Shown here piece by piece: positions 1 through 5,624 of a stretch of DNA of 5,639 nt (its first letter is position 1; every line of letters begins with the position of its first letter). This DNA comes from an uncultured Bacilli bacterium. Its GTDB lineage: Bacteria; Bacillota_I; Bacilli_A; RF39; UBA660. Location: positions 1 to 5,639 of the forward strand of contig CANQVY010000083.1 in the NCBI GenBank assembly GCA_947627405.1. Direction: 5' to 3'. The notes beneath the pieces are model-generated. The model had not been told where the DNA came from. It ran no database searches and saw nothing but the letters and a program-made list of their open reading frames with translations. The translations under genes were made by a program, and so were the position numbers.

Positions 1-441
1 ACTTTTACAAAAATAGAAGAGGAATTTAAAATCGTTTTTAAAGATCTTTTTGGCGGAGGTAGAGCTTCTTTAAAACTTACAGATCCTACCGATTTATTAC
101 ATACAGATATTGAGATTATTGCTTCACCACCAGGTAAGAAATTAACTACAATAAATCTATTATCAGGTGGAGAAAAGACTTTAACGGCAATTTCTTTATT
201 ATTTGCTATTTTAAATGTTCGAATTGTACCATTTTGTTTATTTGATGAGGTAGAAGCGGCTTTGGATGAAGCCAATGTAGATCGTTTTGGTCATTATCTT
301 AGCCATTATAATGGTAAAACGCAATTTATTATTATTACACATAAAAAGAAAACCATGGAATTTGCAGATACACTTTATGGAATTACAATGCAAGAATCAG
401 GGGTTTCTAAATTGGTTAGTGTTTCTTTAAAAGATCGATAG
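1..441 (+). CDS. smc: Chromosome segregation protein SMC, C-terminal part (5' end outside window)
   Basis: This is the last 146 residues of SMC, the ATPase that with ScpA and ScpB forms the bacterial condensin which organises and separates daughter chromosomes. The frame is open from base 1 and ends at TAG (439-441). Visible in order, numbered from the window edge: the ABC signature LSGGEK at 54-59, Walker B with the catalytic acid at FDE 81-83, the D-loop ALDEANVDRF at 87-96, and the switch histidine in THKKK at 113-117. The C-terminal QESGVSKLVSVSL (131-143) is typical of Bacillota SMC tails. All C-terminal head elements are intact, so the gene looks functional; Walker A, coiled coils and hinge lie upstream, outside the window. 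In Bacillus subtilis smc is followed by ftsY (established knowledge). Here a terminator and an unrelated membrane-protein gene follow instead. Confidence 0.97.
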   Translation, partial: TFTKIEEEFKIVFKDLFGGGRASLKLTDPTDLLHTDIEIIASPPGKKLTTINLLSGGEKTLTAISLLFAILNVRIVPFCLFDEVEAALDEANVDRFGHYLSHYNGKTQFIIITHKKKTMEFADTLYGITMQESGVSKLVSVSLKDR

Positions 442-470
442 TTGACAAAAATTGTCAACTATTTTATTTA
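438..470 (+). terminator. Rho-independent terminator of smc, overlapping its stop codon
   Basis: ATAGTTGACAA (438-448) and TTGTCAACTAT (452-462) form a perfect 11-bp stem around an AAA loop, followed by a T-rich tract (461-470) broken by As. The smc TAG stop lies inside the left arm. The stem has few G:C pairs and the T-tract is interrupted, so termination may be incomplete. Because the sequence is palindromic it could also be a protein-binding dyad, but its place right after smc favours a terminator. Confidence 0.65.
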
Positions 471-503
471 TTTGTATTTTATAAGTAAAGAAATATAAGA
501 ATA

Positions 504-512
504 TGTTATAAT
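504..512 (+). promoter_or_regulatory. Extended -10 promoter of the 270-residue membrane protein gene
   Basis: A consensus TATAAT (507-512) is preceded by TGT (504-506), making an extended -10 element of the sigma-A type. No recognisable -35 hexamer lies 16-18 bases upstream, which is common for extended -10 promoters. Transcription would start near 519, leaving a short leader that contains the Shine-Dalgarno site before the ATG at 536. Confidence 0.7.
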
Positions 513-535
513 AAATATAAATAGGGAGTGGTTCC

Positions 536-1348
536 ATGAATGATTTAGATCAAATAATTGAAAATTTTAGTAGAGGAAAGATAGATACTAATACAATTGC
601 AGTTCATATAGATCAAGATAATAAAGTAGTTGCACATCAAGGACAAAATGATGTACAAGATCTACCTTTTGAATTCTATAAAGATATACTTGAAGAATCT
701 TTAATCTGTTACAATCGAGCGAGGGAAATAGAAAATTCTAATGAAGGATCTGTTACTTTTTTATATACATCAAGAAAAGAAAAAGATACGAATACGCCAA
801 TTACAAATAATTATATTTTTACAATTAATAGACAATCTTATGCCTCTGTTTACATAAATAATTTTAGAAATATGAAAGAAAAGATTATGAGTAAAGAACA
901 TCAAAAAGAGATTTCAAAAGAGGAGGCTCAGACAAAACGAGAAAAAATCAAGCAAATGATAAAAGATTACATTGATAACAAGAAGGAAAAACTTAGTAAT
1001 GTTACAATTGATGAGAGGATTGTTAAAATAATTGCTACCGTAGGAGTTGTGAGTCTTGCTGTTGGTGCAGGTATCGTTATTGGTCAAAACATGGAAGTTA
1101 ACAAAAACAATCCATATGATCATCAAAAGATTAGTTTTAGTGAGATGGTCGATTCTCTTTTAAGCAACAGTGATCCTGGAAATTATGGACCACCAGCTTT
1201 AGAAGATGGAGAACTTACACCTGAACAACAAACTGAAAAGGAACAATATGAACAAGAAAAAAATGCTGAATTTGAAGGGATCTATAATGATTATTTAGAA
1301 TCTAGACCAGAATTAAAACAAGATGTTGGAAATAATATTATGAAATAA
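536..1348 (+). CDS. Hypothetical single-pass membrane protein, 270 residues
   Basis: I do not recognise a family. The ATG is supported by a Shine-Dalgarno stretch AGGGAGTGG (523-531) and an extended -10 promoter upstream. Residues 1-110 look like a soluble mixed alpha/beta domain (for example IAVHIDQDNKVVAH at 21-34, NNYIFTINRQSYASVYINNF at 91-110). Residues 112-155 are highly charged and lysine-rich, probably a long helix or coiled coil. Residues 162-183 form one hydrophobic segment rich in small residues (G170, G177, G179, G183, with a GxxxG spacing at 179-183). The last 85 residues are acidic and glutamate/glutamine-rich. There is no signal peptide. Positive charges before the membrane segment and acidic residues after it suggest an N-terminus inside and a C-terminal tail outside the cell. 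The gene lies between smc and an LRR membrane-protein gene with its own promoter, so context gives no clear role. Coding status is well supported by length, promoter and SD. Confidence 0.85.
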   Translation: MNDLDQIIENFSRGKIDTNTIAVHIDQDNKVVAHQGQNDVQDLPFEFYKDILEESLICYNRAREIENSNEGSVTFLYTSRKEKDTNTPITNNYIFTINRQSYASVYINNFRNMKEKIMSKEHQKEISKEEAQTKREKIKQMIKDYIDNKKEKLSNVTIDERIVKIIATVGVVSLAVGAGIVIGQNMEVNKNNPYDHQKISFSEMVDSLLSNSDPGNYGPPALEDGELTPEQQTEKEQYEQEKNAEFEGIYNDYLESRPELKQDVGNNIMK

Positions 1349-1351
1349 ATC

Positions 1352-1380
1352 TTGAAAAAAGAAAAATTATATATTATACT
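1352..1380 (+). promoter_or_regulatory. Sigma-A-type promoter of the LRR membrane protein gene
   Basis: TTGAAA (1352-1357) and TATACT (1375-1380) are separated by 17 bases, close to the sigma-A consensus. Transcription would start near 1387, about 27 bases before the ATG at 1414, leaving room for the ribosome site GGAAGAGG (1402-1409). There is no terminator between the stop of the preceding gene (1346-1348) and this promoter, so some read-through from upstream is also likely. Confidence 0.65.
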
Positions 1381-1413
1381 TAATATAGTAAAAAGAATAA
1401 AGGAAGAGGTCAT

Positions 1414-2238
1414 ATGAAAAAGAAAGAAAAAATTAAAAAATTAGAAAAAAACAACAAATGGTTAAAAATCGTTATTATTGTTTTATCTGTACTTGTACTT
1501 ATTGGAATTGGTGTATTAGCTACTCGATCTATTATTAAGAAATTCATAGTAAAATATGAAGATATTGATTATTTAATTGTGGATAACGAAGGGACTTTGA
1601 CTGGTTTTAGTGAGTATAATGTTACACAAAAGAAAAAAGTTGAATATAAAAATGGAGCAAGAACAGAGGATAGTTATAAATCTGGAGATAAACTTATATC
1701 TTTGATTGAACAACAAGAAAAAGAAGTTGTTGTAATTCCAAATACAGTAAGAAATATACAAAAGGAAGTTTTTTATGGAATTGATTTTATAAAAACTTTA
1801 AAAATTGATATGAACATCAATAAGATTGAAGATAATATGTTTTCTGCTACTTCAATTGAAAAAATCATTTTACCAGATTCTGTAAAAACAATAGGTGTTA
1901 ATGCTTTTAATGGAAGTATAAAATTAAAGGAAGTTGAAACTACAGCAAAGTCAAAACTAGAAAAAATTGAATCAGGCGCTTTCTCTGGATGTTCTTCTTT
2001 AAAAACAATTAATTTGAAAAAGATTAAAGAAGTAGGAAAAAATGCTTTCTATGGTTGTAATAGTATCAAAAGGATCTATCTATCTAAAAAATTAGAAAAG
2101 GTAGGAGATAACGCATTTAAGTATTTAGCAAATAATTCAGAAATTGTACTTGAAAACATTCAAATTAAAAGGCTATTGAATGGAAATTATACATTAAGTA
2201 AAACAAGTATTAAACTTGATTCAAAGGCATTTAAATAA
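1414..2238 (+). CDS. Membrane-anchored BspA-type leucine-rich repeat protein, 274 residues
   Basis: The ATG follows a good ribosome site, GGAAGAGGT, at 1402-1410. A lysine-rich N-terminus (1-18) leads into one hydrophobic helix at about 19-36, with no lipobox and no obvious signal-peptidase site. It is therefore probably an uncleaved anchor with the body outside the cell. Residues 47-104 are a non-repeat linker domain. From about 105 to 238 come irregular BspA-type (LRR_5) repeats, recognisable by the recurring pattern of I-x-x-x-A/M-F followed by a hydrophobic strand: VFYGIDFIKTLKI (119-131), NMFSATSIEKIIL (141-153), NAFNGSIKLKEVE (163-175), GAFSGCSSLKTINL (188-201), NAFYGCNSIKRIYL (210-223), NAFKYL (233-238). 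BspA-type LRR proteins are often surface proteins that bind host or other cell-surface ligands, but the ligand here cannot be read from sequence. The protein is short for the family, which often exceeds 500 residues, and has no cell-wall sorting motif. Confidence 0.9.
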   Translation: MKKKEKIKKLEKNNKWLKIVIIVLSVLVLIGIGVLATRSIIKKFIVKYEDIDYLIVDNEGTLTGFSEYNVTQKKKVEYKNGARTEDSYKSGDKLISLIEQQEKEVVVIPNTVRNIQKEVFYGIDFIKTLKIDMNINKIEDNMFSATSIEKIILPDSVKTIGVNAFNGSIKLKEVETTAKSKLEKIESGAFSGCSSLKTINLKKIKEVGKNAFYGCNSIKRIYLSKKLEKVGDNAFKYLANNSEIVLENIQIKRLLNGNYTLSKTSIKLDSKAFK

Positions 2239-2262
2239 GCAAATTACTTGCTTATTTTTTTT
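2233..2262 (+). terminator. Rho-independent terminator of the LRR protein gene
   Basis: AAATAAGCAA (2233-2242) and TTGCTTATTT (2248-2257) form a perfect 10-bp stem around an ATTAC loop, and the T-run extends from 2255 to 2262. The TAA stop codon (2236-2238) lies inside the left arm. The structure separates the LRR gene from the recD2 promoter just downstream. Confidence 0.88.
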
Positions 2263-2280
2263 ATGATAAAAAAATAAATC

Positions 2281-2309
2281 TTTACTAAGTTTATAAATTT
2301 ATTTATAAT
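2281..2309 (+). promoter_or_regulatory. Sigma-A-type promoter placed to give a leaderless recD2 transcript
   Basis: A consensus TATAAT lies at 2304-2309, with TTTACT (4 of 6 matches to TTGACA) at 2281-2286 after a 17-base spacer. Normal spacing puts the transcript start at about 2315-2317, at or one or two bases before the recD2 ATG at 2317. No purine-rich Shine-Dalgarno sequence occurs upstream of that ATG. In this AT-rich stretch TATAAT could arise by chance, but the hexamer pair with ideal spacing just after a terminator is a reasonable promoter call. Confidence 0.6.
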
Positions 2310-2316
2310 AATTTAT

Positions 2317-4506
2317 ATGAAGAAATATATTAAAGGTCATTTTAAAAAATCAATTTTTGAAAGTGAGACGGGTTATTTAATCGGTCTTTTTAAGGTGTTG
2401 GAGACCAATGATAAAGAAATAGAAATTTATTTAAATAAAACGATTACGTTTACAGGCTATTTACCAAAATTAAATGATATGGATACATATATTTTTTATG
2501 GTTCTTTAGTCGTTCATGAAAGATATGGGGAACAGTTTAACGTTACGTCTTTTGAAAGATGTTTGCCAGAAGAAAAAGATAGTATTGTAACTTTTTTAAG
2601 TAGTGGAATATTTAAAGGCATTGGTGAAGCTAAAGCAAAAAAGATAGTAAAGAAACTTGGGAAAGATGCTTTACAAATTATTCTTTCAAATCCAGAGAAT
2701 TTATTATTGATCCCTACAATTACTCAAAAAAATGTAGATGTTTTACATGATAAATTAGTGGAATATTCTACGAGTTATCAGACGATTGTGGAATTAGGTC
2801 ATCTTGGTTTTTCTACAAAGGATTCTATTGCAATTTACAACGAATATAAAGATCAATGTTTGGATAAAATAAAAGAGGATATCTATCAACTTATCGATGG
2901 GATTCCGGGTATTGGTTTTAAGAAAATTGATTTTATCGCTTTAAAACAAAATATGGATCCACAAGATATTCGCCGTGTGCAAGCGGCTATTCTTTATGTT
3001 GTAAAAGAAATATGCAATGTAGTGGGACATAGTTATTTATCAAAAGAAATCATTTTATCCAATCTATATAAAGGAATTGGTAAGGTATCTATTGAAAAAG
3101 TTGAAGAAGCTTTGCAAAAAATTATTGCTTCAAATAAAATCATTGTAGAAGAAGATAAGTATTTTTTAAAGGACATGTATGATGCAGAAAATCATATTGC
3201 CTATCGTCTTTCTTATTTACAAAAAAAGAATGAAAAGATAGATCAAAAATTAAATCGATGGATTAAAGAAATTCAAGAATTGTATCAAATCAATTACAAT
3301 ATGGAACAAATAGAGGCAATAAGAAATGCACTTTCTAAAAGTATTTTAGTTATTACTGGAGGTCCTGGGACAGGAAAAACAACAATTATTAATGCTATAT
3401 GTGATATTTATAAATTAAAAAATAATTTAACTCAAGAGAAATTTTTAGAGGAAGTGGCTCTTTTAGCACCTACTGGAAGAGCATCAAAAAGAATGGCTGT
3501 ATCTTCAAGATGTAGTGCTTCTACTATTCATCGTTTTTTGAAATGGAATAAGGAGTTAAACAAATTTCAAATCAATCAAAACAATAAAAGTAAAGTAAAG
3601 ATGGTAATTATTGATGAAGCGAGTATGATTGATACCTATTTAATGGATAGTTTATTAAAGGGACTTTTTTATGATACAAAAATTATTTTAGTAGGAGATC
3701 AAGATCAACTTCCTAGTGTTGGTCCTGGGCAAGTGCTTAAAGATATTATTGAAAGTGGTAAAATCAATACAATTCAATTAAATACATTCTATCGTCAGAA
3801 AGAAAATTCAAATATTATTACTTTTGCGGATCAAATTAAAAATGATATCTTAGATACTCGTATTTTTAATGAGGAAGAAGATTTGACGTTTATTTCCTGT
3901 TCAAAAGAGGATGTTAAGCATCATGTAACAGAAATTATAAATTCTTATGAATTAAGAGAACAACAGCAAATCCAAGTTCTTTGTCCTATGTATAAAACAC
4001 AAAATGGTATTGATGAATTCAATGCTTTACTTCAAAATCTTTTAAATAAAAAAGAAAAAACGAAGGAAGAATTAAAAGTAAATGATACTTTATTTCGTGA
4101 AAAAGATAAAGTAATGCAACTTACCAATATGCCCGATGAAAATATTTTTAATGGCGATATTGGAATTATTAGTAAAATTAATAAATTTAATAAAAAAAAT
4201 GAAATTCTTGTTGATTTTGACGGAAATTTGGTAAAATACAGTGGAAATAATTTAAATAATATTACTTTAGGATATGCGATTAGTGTTCATAAGTCACAGG
4301 GAAGTGAATTTGATTATTTGATTTTACCTATTGTGAAAAATTATAATCGAATGTTGTATAGGAAACTGATTTATACTGCAGTTACTCGATGTAAAAAAAA
4401 TCTCTATTTAGTTGGAGAATTGCAAGCTTTAAAAATAGCTATTCATAATAATGATGTAGATATTCGCAAGACTTCTTTAAAAGAGAGAATTGTTTCTAAA
4501 GTATAA
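2317..4506 (+). CDS. recD2: RecD2-type ATP-dependent DNA helicase (RecD/TraA family, SF1B), 729 residues
   Basis: RecD2 is a 5'-to-3' helicase found without RecBC; in Bacillus subtilis (YrrC) it is linked to replication-fork maintenance and DNA repair. Domains in order: an N-terminal OB-like region (1-83); helix-hairpin-helix segments (FKGIGEAKAKKIVKKLG 99-115, a second near 132-143, DGIPGIGFKKIDFIA 194-208); a linker and winged-helix-like region to about 300; then the helicase core. Core motifs are Q-motif region near 327-335, Walker A GGPGTGKT 348-355, APTGRAS 384-390, Walker B DEAS 433-436, motif III GDQDQLPSVGPG 460-471, FYRQ 491-494, SH3-like insert about 600-640, motif V VHKSQGSEF 657-665, motif VI TAVTR 687-691. 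All are intact. Length is a little below the roughly 800 residues of Bacillus RecD2. The ATG is the only plausible start: from the upstream stop (2275-2277) there is no other ATG, GTG or TTG in frame, and the conserved YIKG begins at residue 4. It has no Shine-Dalgarno site. Confidence 0.96.
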   Translation: MKKYIKGHFKKSIFESETGYLIGLFKVLETNDKEIEIYLNKTITFTGYLPKLNDMDTYIFYGSLVVHERYGEQFNVTSFERCLPEEKDSIVTFLSSGIFKGIGEAKAKKIVKKLGKDALQIILSNPENLLLIPTITQKNVDVLHDKLVEYSTSYQTIVELGHLGFSTKDSIAIYNEYKDQCLDKIKEDIYQLIDGIPGIGFKKIDFIALKQNMDPQDIRRVQAAILYVVKEICNVVGHSYLSKEIILSNLYKGIGKVSIEKVEEALQKIIASNKIIVEEDKYFLKDMYDAENHIAYRLSYLQKKNEKIDQKLNRWIKEIQELYQINYNMEQIEAIRNALSKSILVITGGPGTGKTTIINAICDIYKLKNNLTQEKFLEEVALLAPTGRASKRMAVSSRCSASTIHRFLKWNKELNKFQINQNNKSKVKMVIIDEASMIDTYLMDSLLKGLFYDTKIILVGDQDQLPSVGPGQVLKDIIESGKINTIQLNTFYRQKENSNIITFADQIKNDILDTRIFNEEEDLTFISCSKEDVKHHVTEIINSYELREQQQIQVLCPMYKTQNGIDEFNALLQNLLNKKEKTKEELKVNDTLFREKDKVMQLTNMPDENIFNGDIGIISKINKFNKKNEILVDFDGNLVKYSGNNLNNITLGYAISVHKSQGSEFDYLILPIVKNYNRMLYRKLIYTAVTRCKKNLYLVGELQALKIAIHNNDVDIRKTSLKERIVSKV

Positions 4507-4532
4507 ATAAAGAAGATTGGTTCATAATAAAA

Positions 4533-4550
4533 ATGGTATGCAAATACCAT
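4533..4550 (+). other. Short hairpin with GCAA tetraloop between recD2 and the small membrane gene
   Basis: ATGGTAT (4533-4539) and ATACCAT (4544-4550) pair perfectly over 7 bp around GCAA, which is a GNRA-type tetraloop. No uninterrupted T-run follows (AAATCATATTTT), so it is at best a weak terminator. It may be a stabilising 3' structure for recD2 mRNA or a leader structure for the small gene that starts 28 bases further on. I see no convincing promoter between recD2 and that gene, so co-transcription is likely. Confidence 0.5.
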
Positions 4551-4578
4551 AAATCATATTTTCTAAAGAGGTGATATT

Positions 4579-4743
4579 ATGAAAAGATCAAATGCTATTA
4601 TGGTCGGTGCGGCTATGATGGCTGCAGGATATGGTATGTATAGATATTATAAAAGTCATACATATGAAATTAATCGTTGTGTAAAAGATACAATGAAGAA
4701 AATGAAAAAATCAATGGAAGAAATCGATGAAAATATGATGTAA
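4579..4743 (+). CDS. Small methionine-rich membrane peptide, 54 residues, unknown function
   Basis: This short gene is supported mainly by its ribosome site: AAGAGGTGAT (4566-4575) is nearly a perfect Shine-Dalgarno and ends 3 bases before the ATG. A terminator follows the stop directly. The peptide has a short basic start (KRS), one hydrophobic stretch at about 5-21 (NAIMVGAAMMAAGYGMY), a tyrosine/basic border at 21-25, and a charged amphipathic-looking helix from 30 to 54. Ten of its 54 residues are methionine, including the last two. No family is recognised. The layout, one N-terminal membrane helix plus a short charged cytoplasmic helix, resembles many small uncharacterised Bacillota membrane proteins. 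It is probably co-transcribed with recD2 (72-base gap, no clear promoter), although no link to DNA repair can be claimed. The C-terminal helix is lysine-rich first (36-44) and acidic later (47-51). Confidence 0.8.
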   Translation: MKRSNAIMVGAAMMAAGYGMYRYYKSHTYEINRCVKDTMKKMKKSMEEIDENMM

Positions 4744-4764
4744 GAAGCTTCAAGCTTCTTTTTT
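4742..4764 (+). terminator. Terminator of the small membrane gene, in the convergent gap with the ZIP gene
   Basis: AAGAAGCT (4742-4749) and AGCTTCTT (4753-4760) form an 8-bp stem around TCA, with a T-run at 4759-4764. The stem begins inside the stop codon of the small gene (4741-4743), and the T-run overlaps the stop codon of the leftward ZIP gene (4763-4765). For the leftward strand the hairpin is followed by few Ts, so it would end ZIP transcripts less efficiently. Confidence 0.82.
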
Positions 4765-5506
4765 AAAATAAAACATGTGATAGGTACATAAATAAAATTC
4801 CAATTATAAAAAAGAGAAAAGTTAATTTTTTATGCTTATATGAGAAGGAAGTGGATAGAAGTTCATAAATGGCGATTTGTATCATGATTCCTGCGATTAT
4901 AGCGTATAAAAATCCCATGAATAGGTTATTCACTATCTTTGATAAAAAAACAAAGGCCAGAAGAGCTCCTAGGGGTTCAGATATACCAGAGATAAAGGTA
5001 TAAAGAAGGGCCTTCTTTTTATTTTTTGTAGCATAATAGATTGGAATAGAAATGCTGATACCCTCAGGGATATTATGAAGTGTAATCGCAATGGCTAAAG
5101 ATAACCCTAATTTTGTGTTTTCCGTTGTTGTAAGAAAGGTGGCAATTCCTTCTGGAATATTATGCATAATAATGGCAAGCATAGAAATGATGCCAACTTT
5201 ATAAAGTTTATTATATTCTAAATTAGGTAATTTTTTATCTAAAAACATAGAAATCAATAAGCCTATTGACATTCCAATTAAACAAATAAGAATTGCTGGG
5301 ACTTTAAAAAAGACGGTTTGAAATAAATGAATCGATTCTGGAATTAGATCGGTTAGTGAAACACAAATCATTACACCCGCAGCAAAAGCTAAGGATGCTA
5401 TTAAAATTTTATTGTTTTTTTTATATATAAAAATTAAGATGCTTCCAATCATCGTAGAAAGTCCTGCAAGAGTTGTAAGAATAAAGCCTAATGAAATTGC
5501 ATTCAT
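4763..5506 (-). CDS. zupT: ZIP family divalent metal transporter (ZupT-like), 247 residues
   Basis: This is an inner-membrane transporter that brings zinc, and in the ZupT group also other divalent metals such as iron or manganese, into the cytoplasm. Eight hydrophobic segments are visible at about 4-28, 33-55, 67-88, 103-125, 132-157, 166-188, 194-217 and 227-247. The two family metal-site motifs are intact: HNIPEGIATF at 115-124 in the fourth helix and HNIPEG at 144-149 in the fifth, plus the conserved glutamate E177 in ISGISEPLG. The loop between helices 3 and 4 is short and lacks the histidine-rich stretch of eukaryotic ZIPs, as in other bacterial ZupT proteins. Length is close to the roughly 257 residues of Escherichia coli ZupT. 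The start ATG (5504-5506) has GGTGATC (5509-5515, read leftward) as ribosome site. The gene is monocistronic as seen here, converging on the small membrane gene and divergent from a promoter at its 5' side. Substrate choice cannot be read from sequence. Confidence 0.95.
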   Translation of the reverse strand: MNAISLGFILTTLAGLSTMIGSILIFIYKKNNKILIASLAFAAGVMICVSLTDLIPESIHLFQTVFFKVPAILICLIGMSIGLLISMFLDKKLPNLEYNKLYKVGIISMLAIIMHNIPEGIATFLTTTENTKLGLSLAIAITLHNIPEGISISIPIYYATKNKKKALLYTFISGISEPLGALLAFVFLSKIVNNLFMGFLYAIIAGIMIQIAIYELLSTSFSYKHKKLTFLFFIIGILFMYLSHVLF

Positions 5507-5565
5507 GCGATCACCAATTCAGTATATGTCTAAAAGAAAGAAAAAAGAAGCGATTCATCCTTGGA

Positions 5566-5594
5566 TTGACAAAAAGAATAAAAAATGTTATTCT
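5566..5594 (+). promoter_or_regulatory. Strong rightward sigma-A promoter for a gene beyond the right edge
   Basis: A perfect -35 TTGACA (5566-5571), a 17-base spacer, and TATTCT (5589-5594) with a TG extension (TGT at 5586-5588) make this the best promoter in the window. Transcription would start near 5601 and run out of the window, giving a leader of at least about 39 bases. It points away from the ZIP gene, so the two transcription units are divergent. Confidence 0.7.
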
Positions 5595-5600
5595 AAAAGC

Positions 5601-5624
5601 CAATTAAAAAAGAGTGTTTAATTG
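5601..5624 (+). repeat. Perfect inverted repeat at the predicted transcript start
   Basis: CAATTAAA (5601-5608) and TTTAATTG (5617-5624) are perfect 8-base arms around the 8-base centre AAAGAGTG. The dyad begins at the predicted start site of the rightward promoter, so it could be an operator for a repressor or a hairpin at the 5' end of the mRNA. No T-run follows, so it is not a rightward terminator. The remaining bases to the window end (ATAAAAATATGGGG) show no start codon with a complete ribosome site. Confidence 0.5.

Noticed and set aside
442..470. TTGACA at 442-447 as the -35 box of a promoter for the gene at 536
   Set aside because: At 16-18 bases downstream there is only TATTTA-like sequence, a poor -10, and TTGACA is part of the terminator stem. 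The extended -10 at 504-512 is a better candidate.
914..1126. Leftward open frame of 70 codons inside the 270-residue membrane protein gene
   Set aside because: It is fully antisense to a gene with promoter and ribosome site. Its Phe/Leu/Ile/Asn-rich content is what the reverse of a lysine-rich gene gives.
1370..1387. Inverted repeat TATATTA-TACT-TAATATA over the -10 of the LRR gene promoter, as a possible operator
   Set aside because: The arms are only A and T in a very AT-rich spacer and are expected by chance. No second copy or known operator match was seen.
1573..1761. Leftward open frame of 62 codons inside the LRR gene
   Set aside because: It is antisense to a recognised repeat protein, with no independent signals and a biased composition typical of a shadow frame.
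5521..5526. Leftward TATACT as the -10 of the ZIP gene
   Set aside because: It has no good -35, and the implied start would fall within the ribosome site GGTGATC, removing part of it. The true ZIP promoter is not identified.
5412..5621. Rightward open frame of 69 codons, with a lysine-rich 31-codon version from the ATG at 5526
   Set aside because: Its first part is antisense to the N-terminus of the well-supported ZIP transporter. Neither start has a Shine-Dalgarno site, and the later part contains the strong promoter at 5566-5594. Lysine richness follows from the AT-rich sequence.
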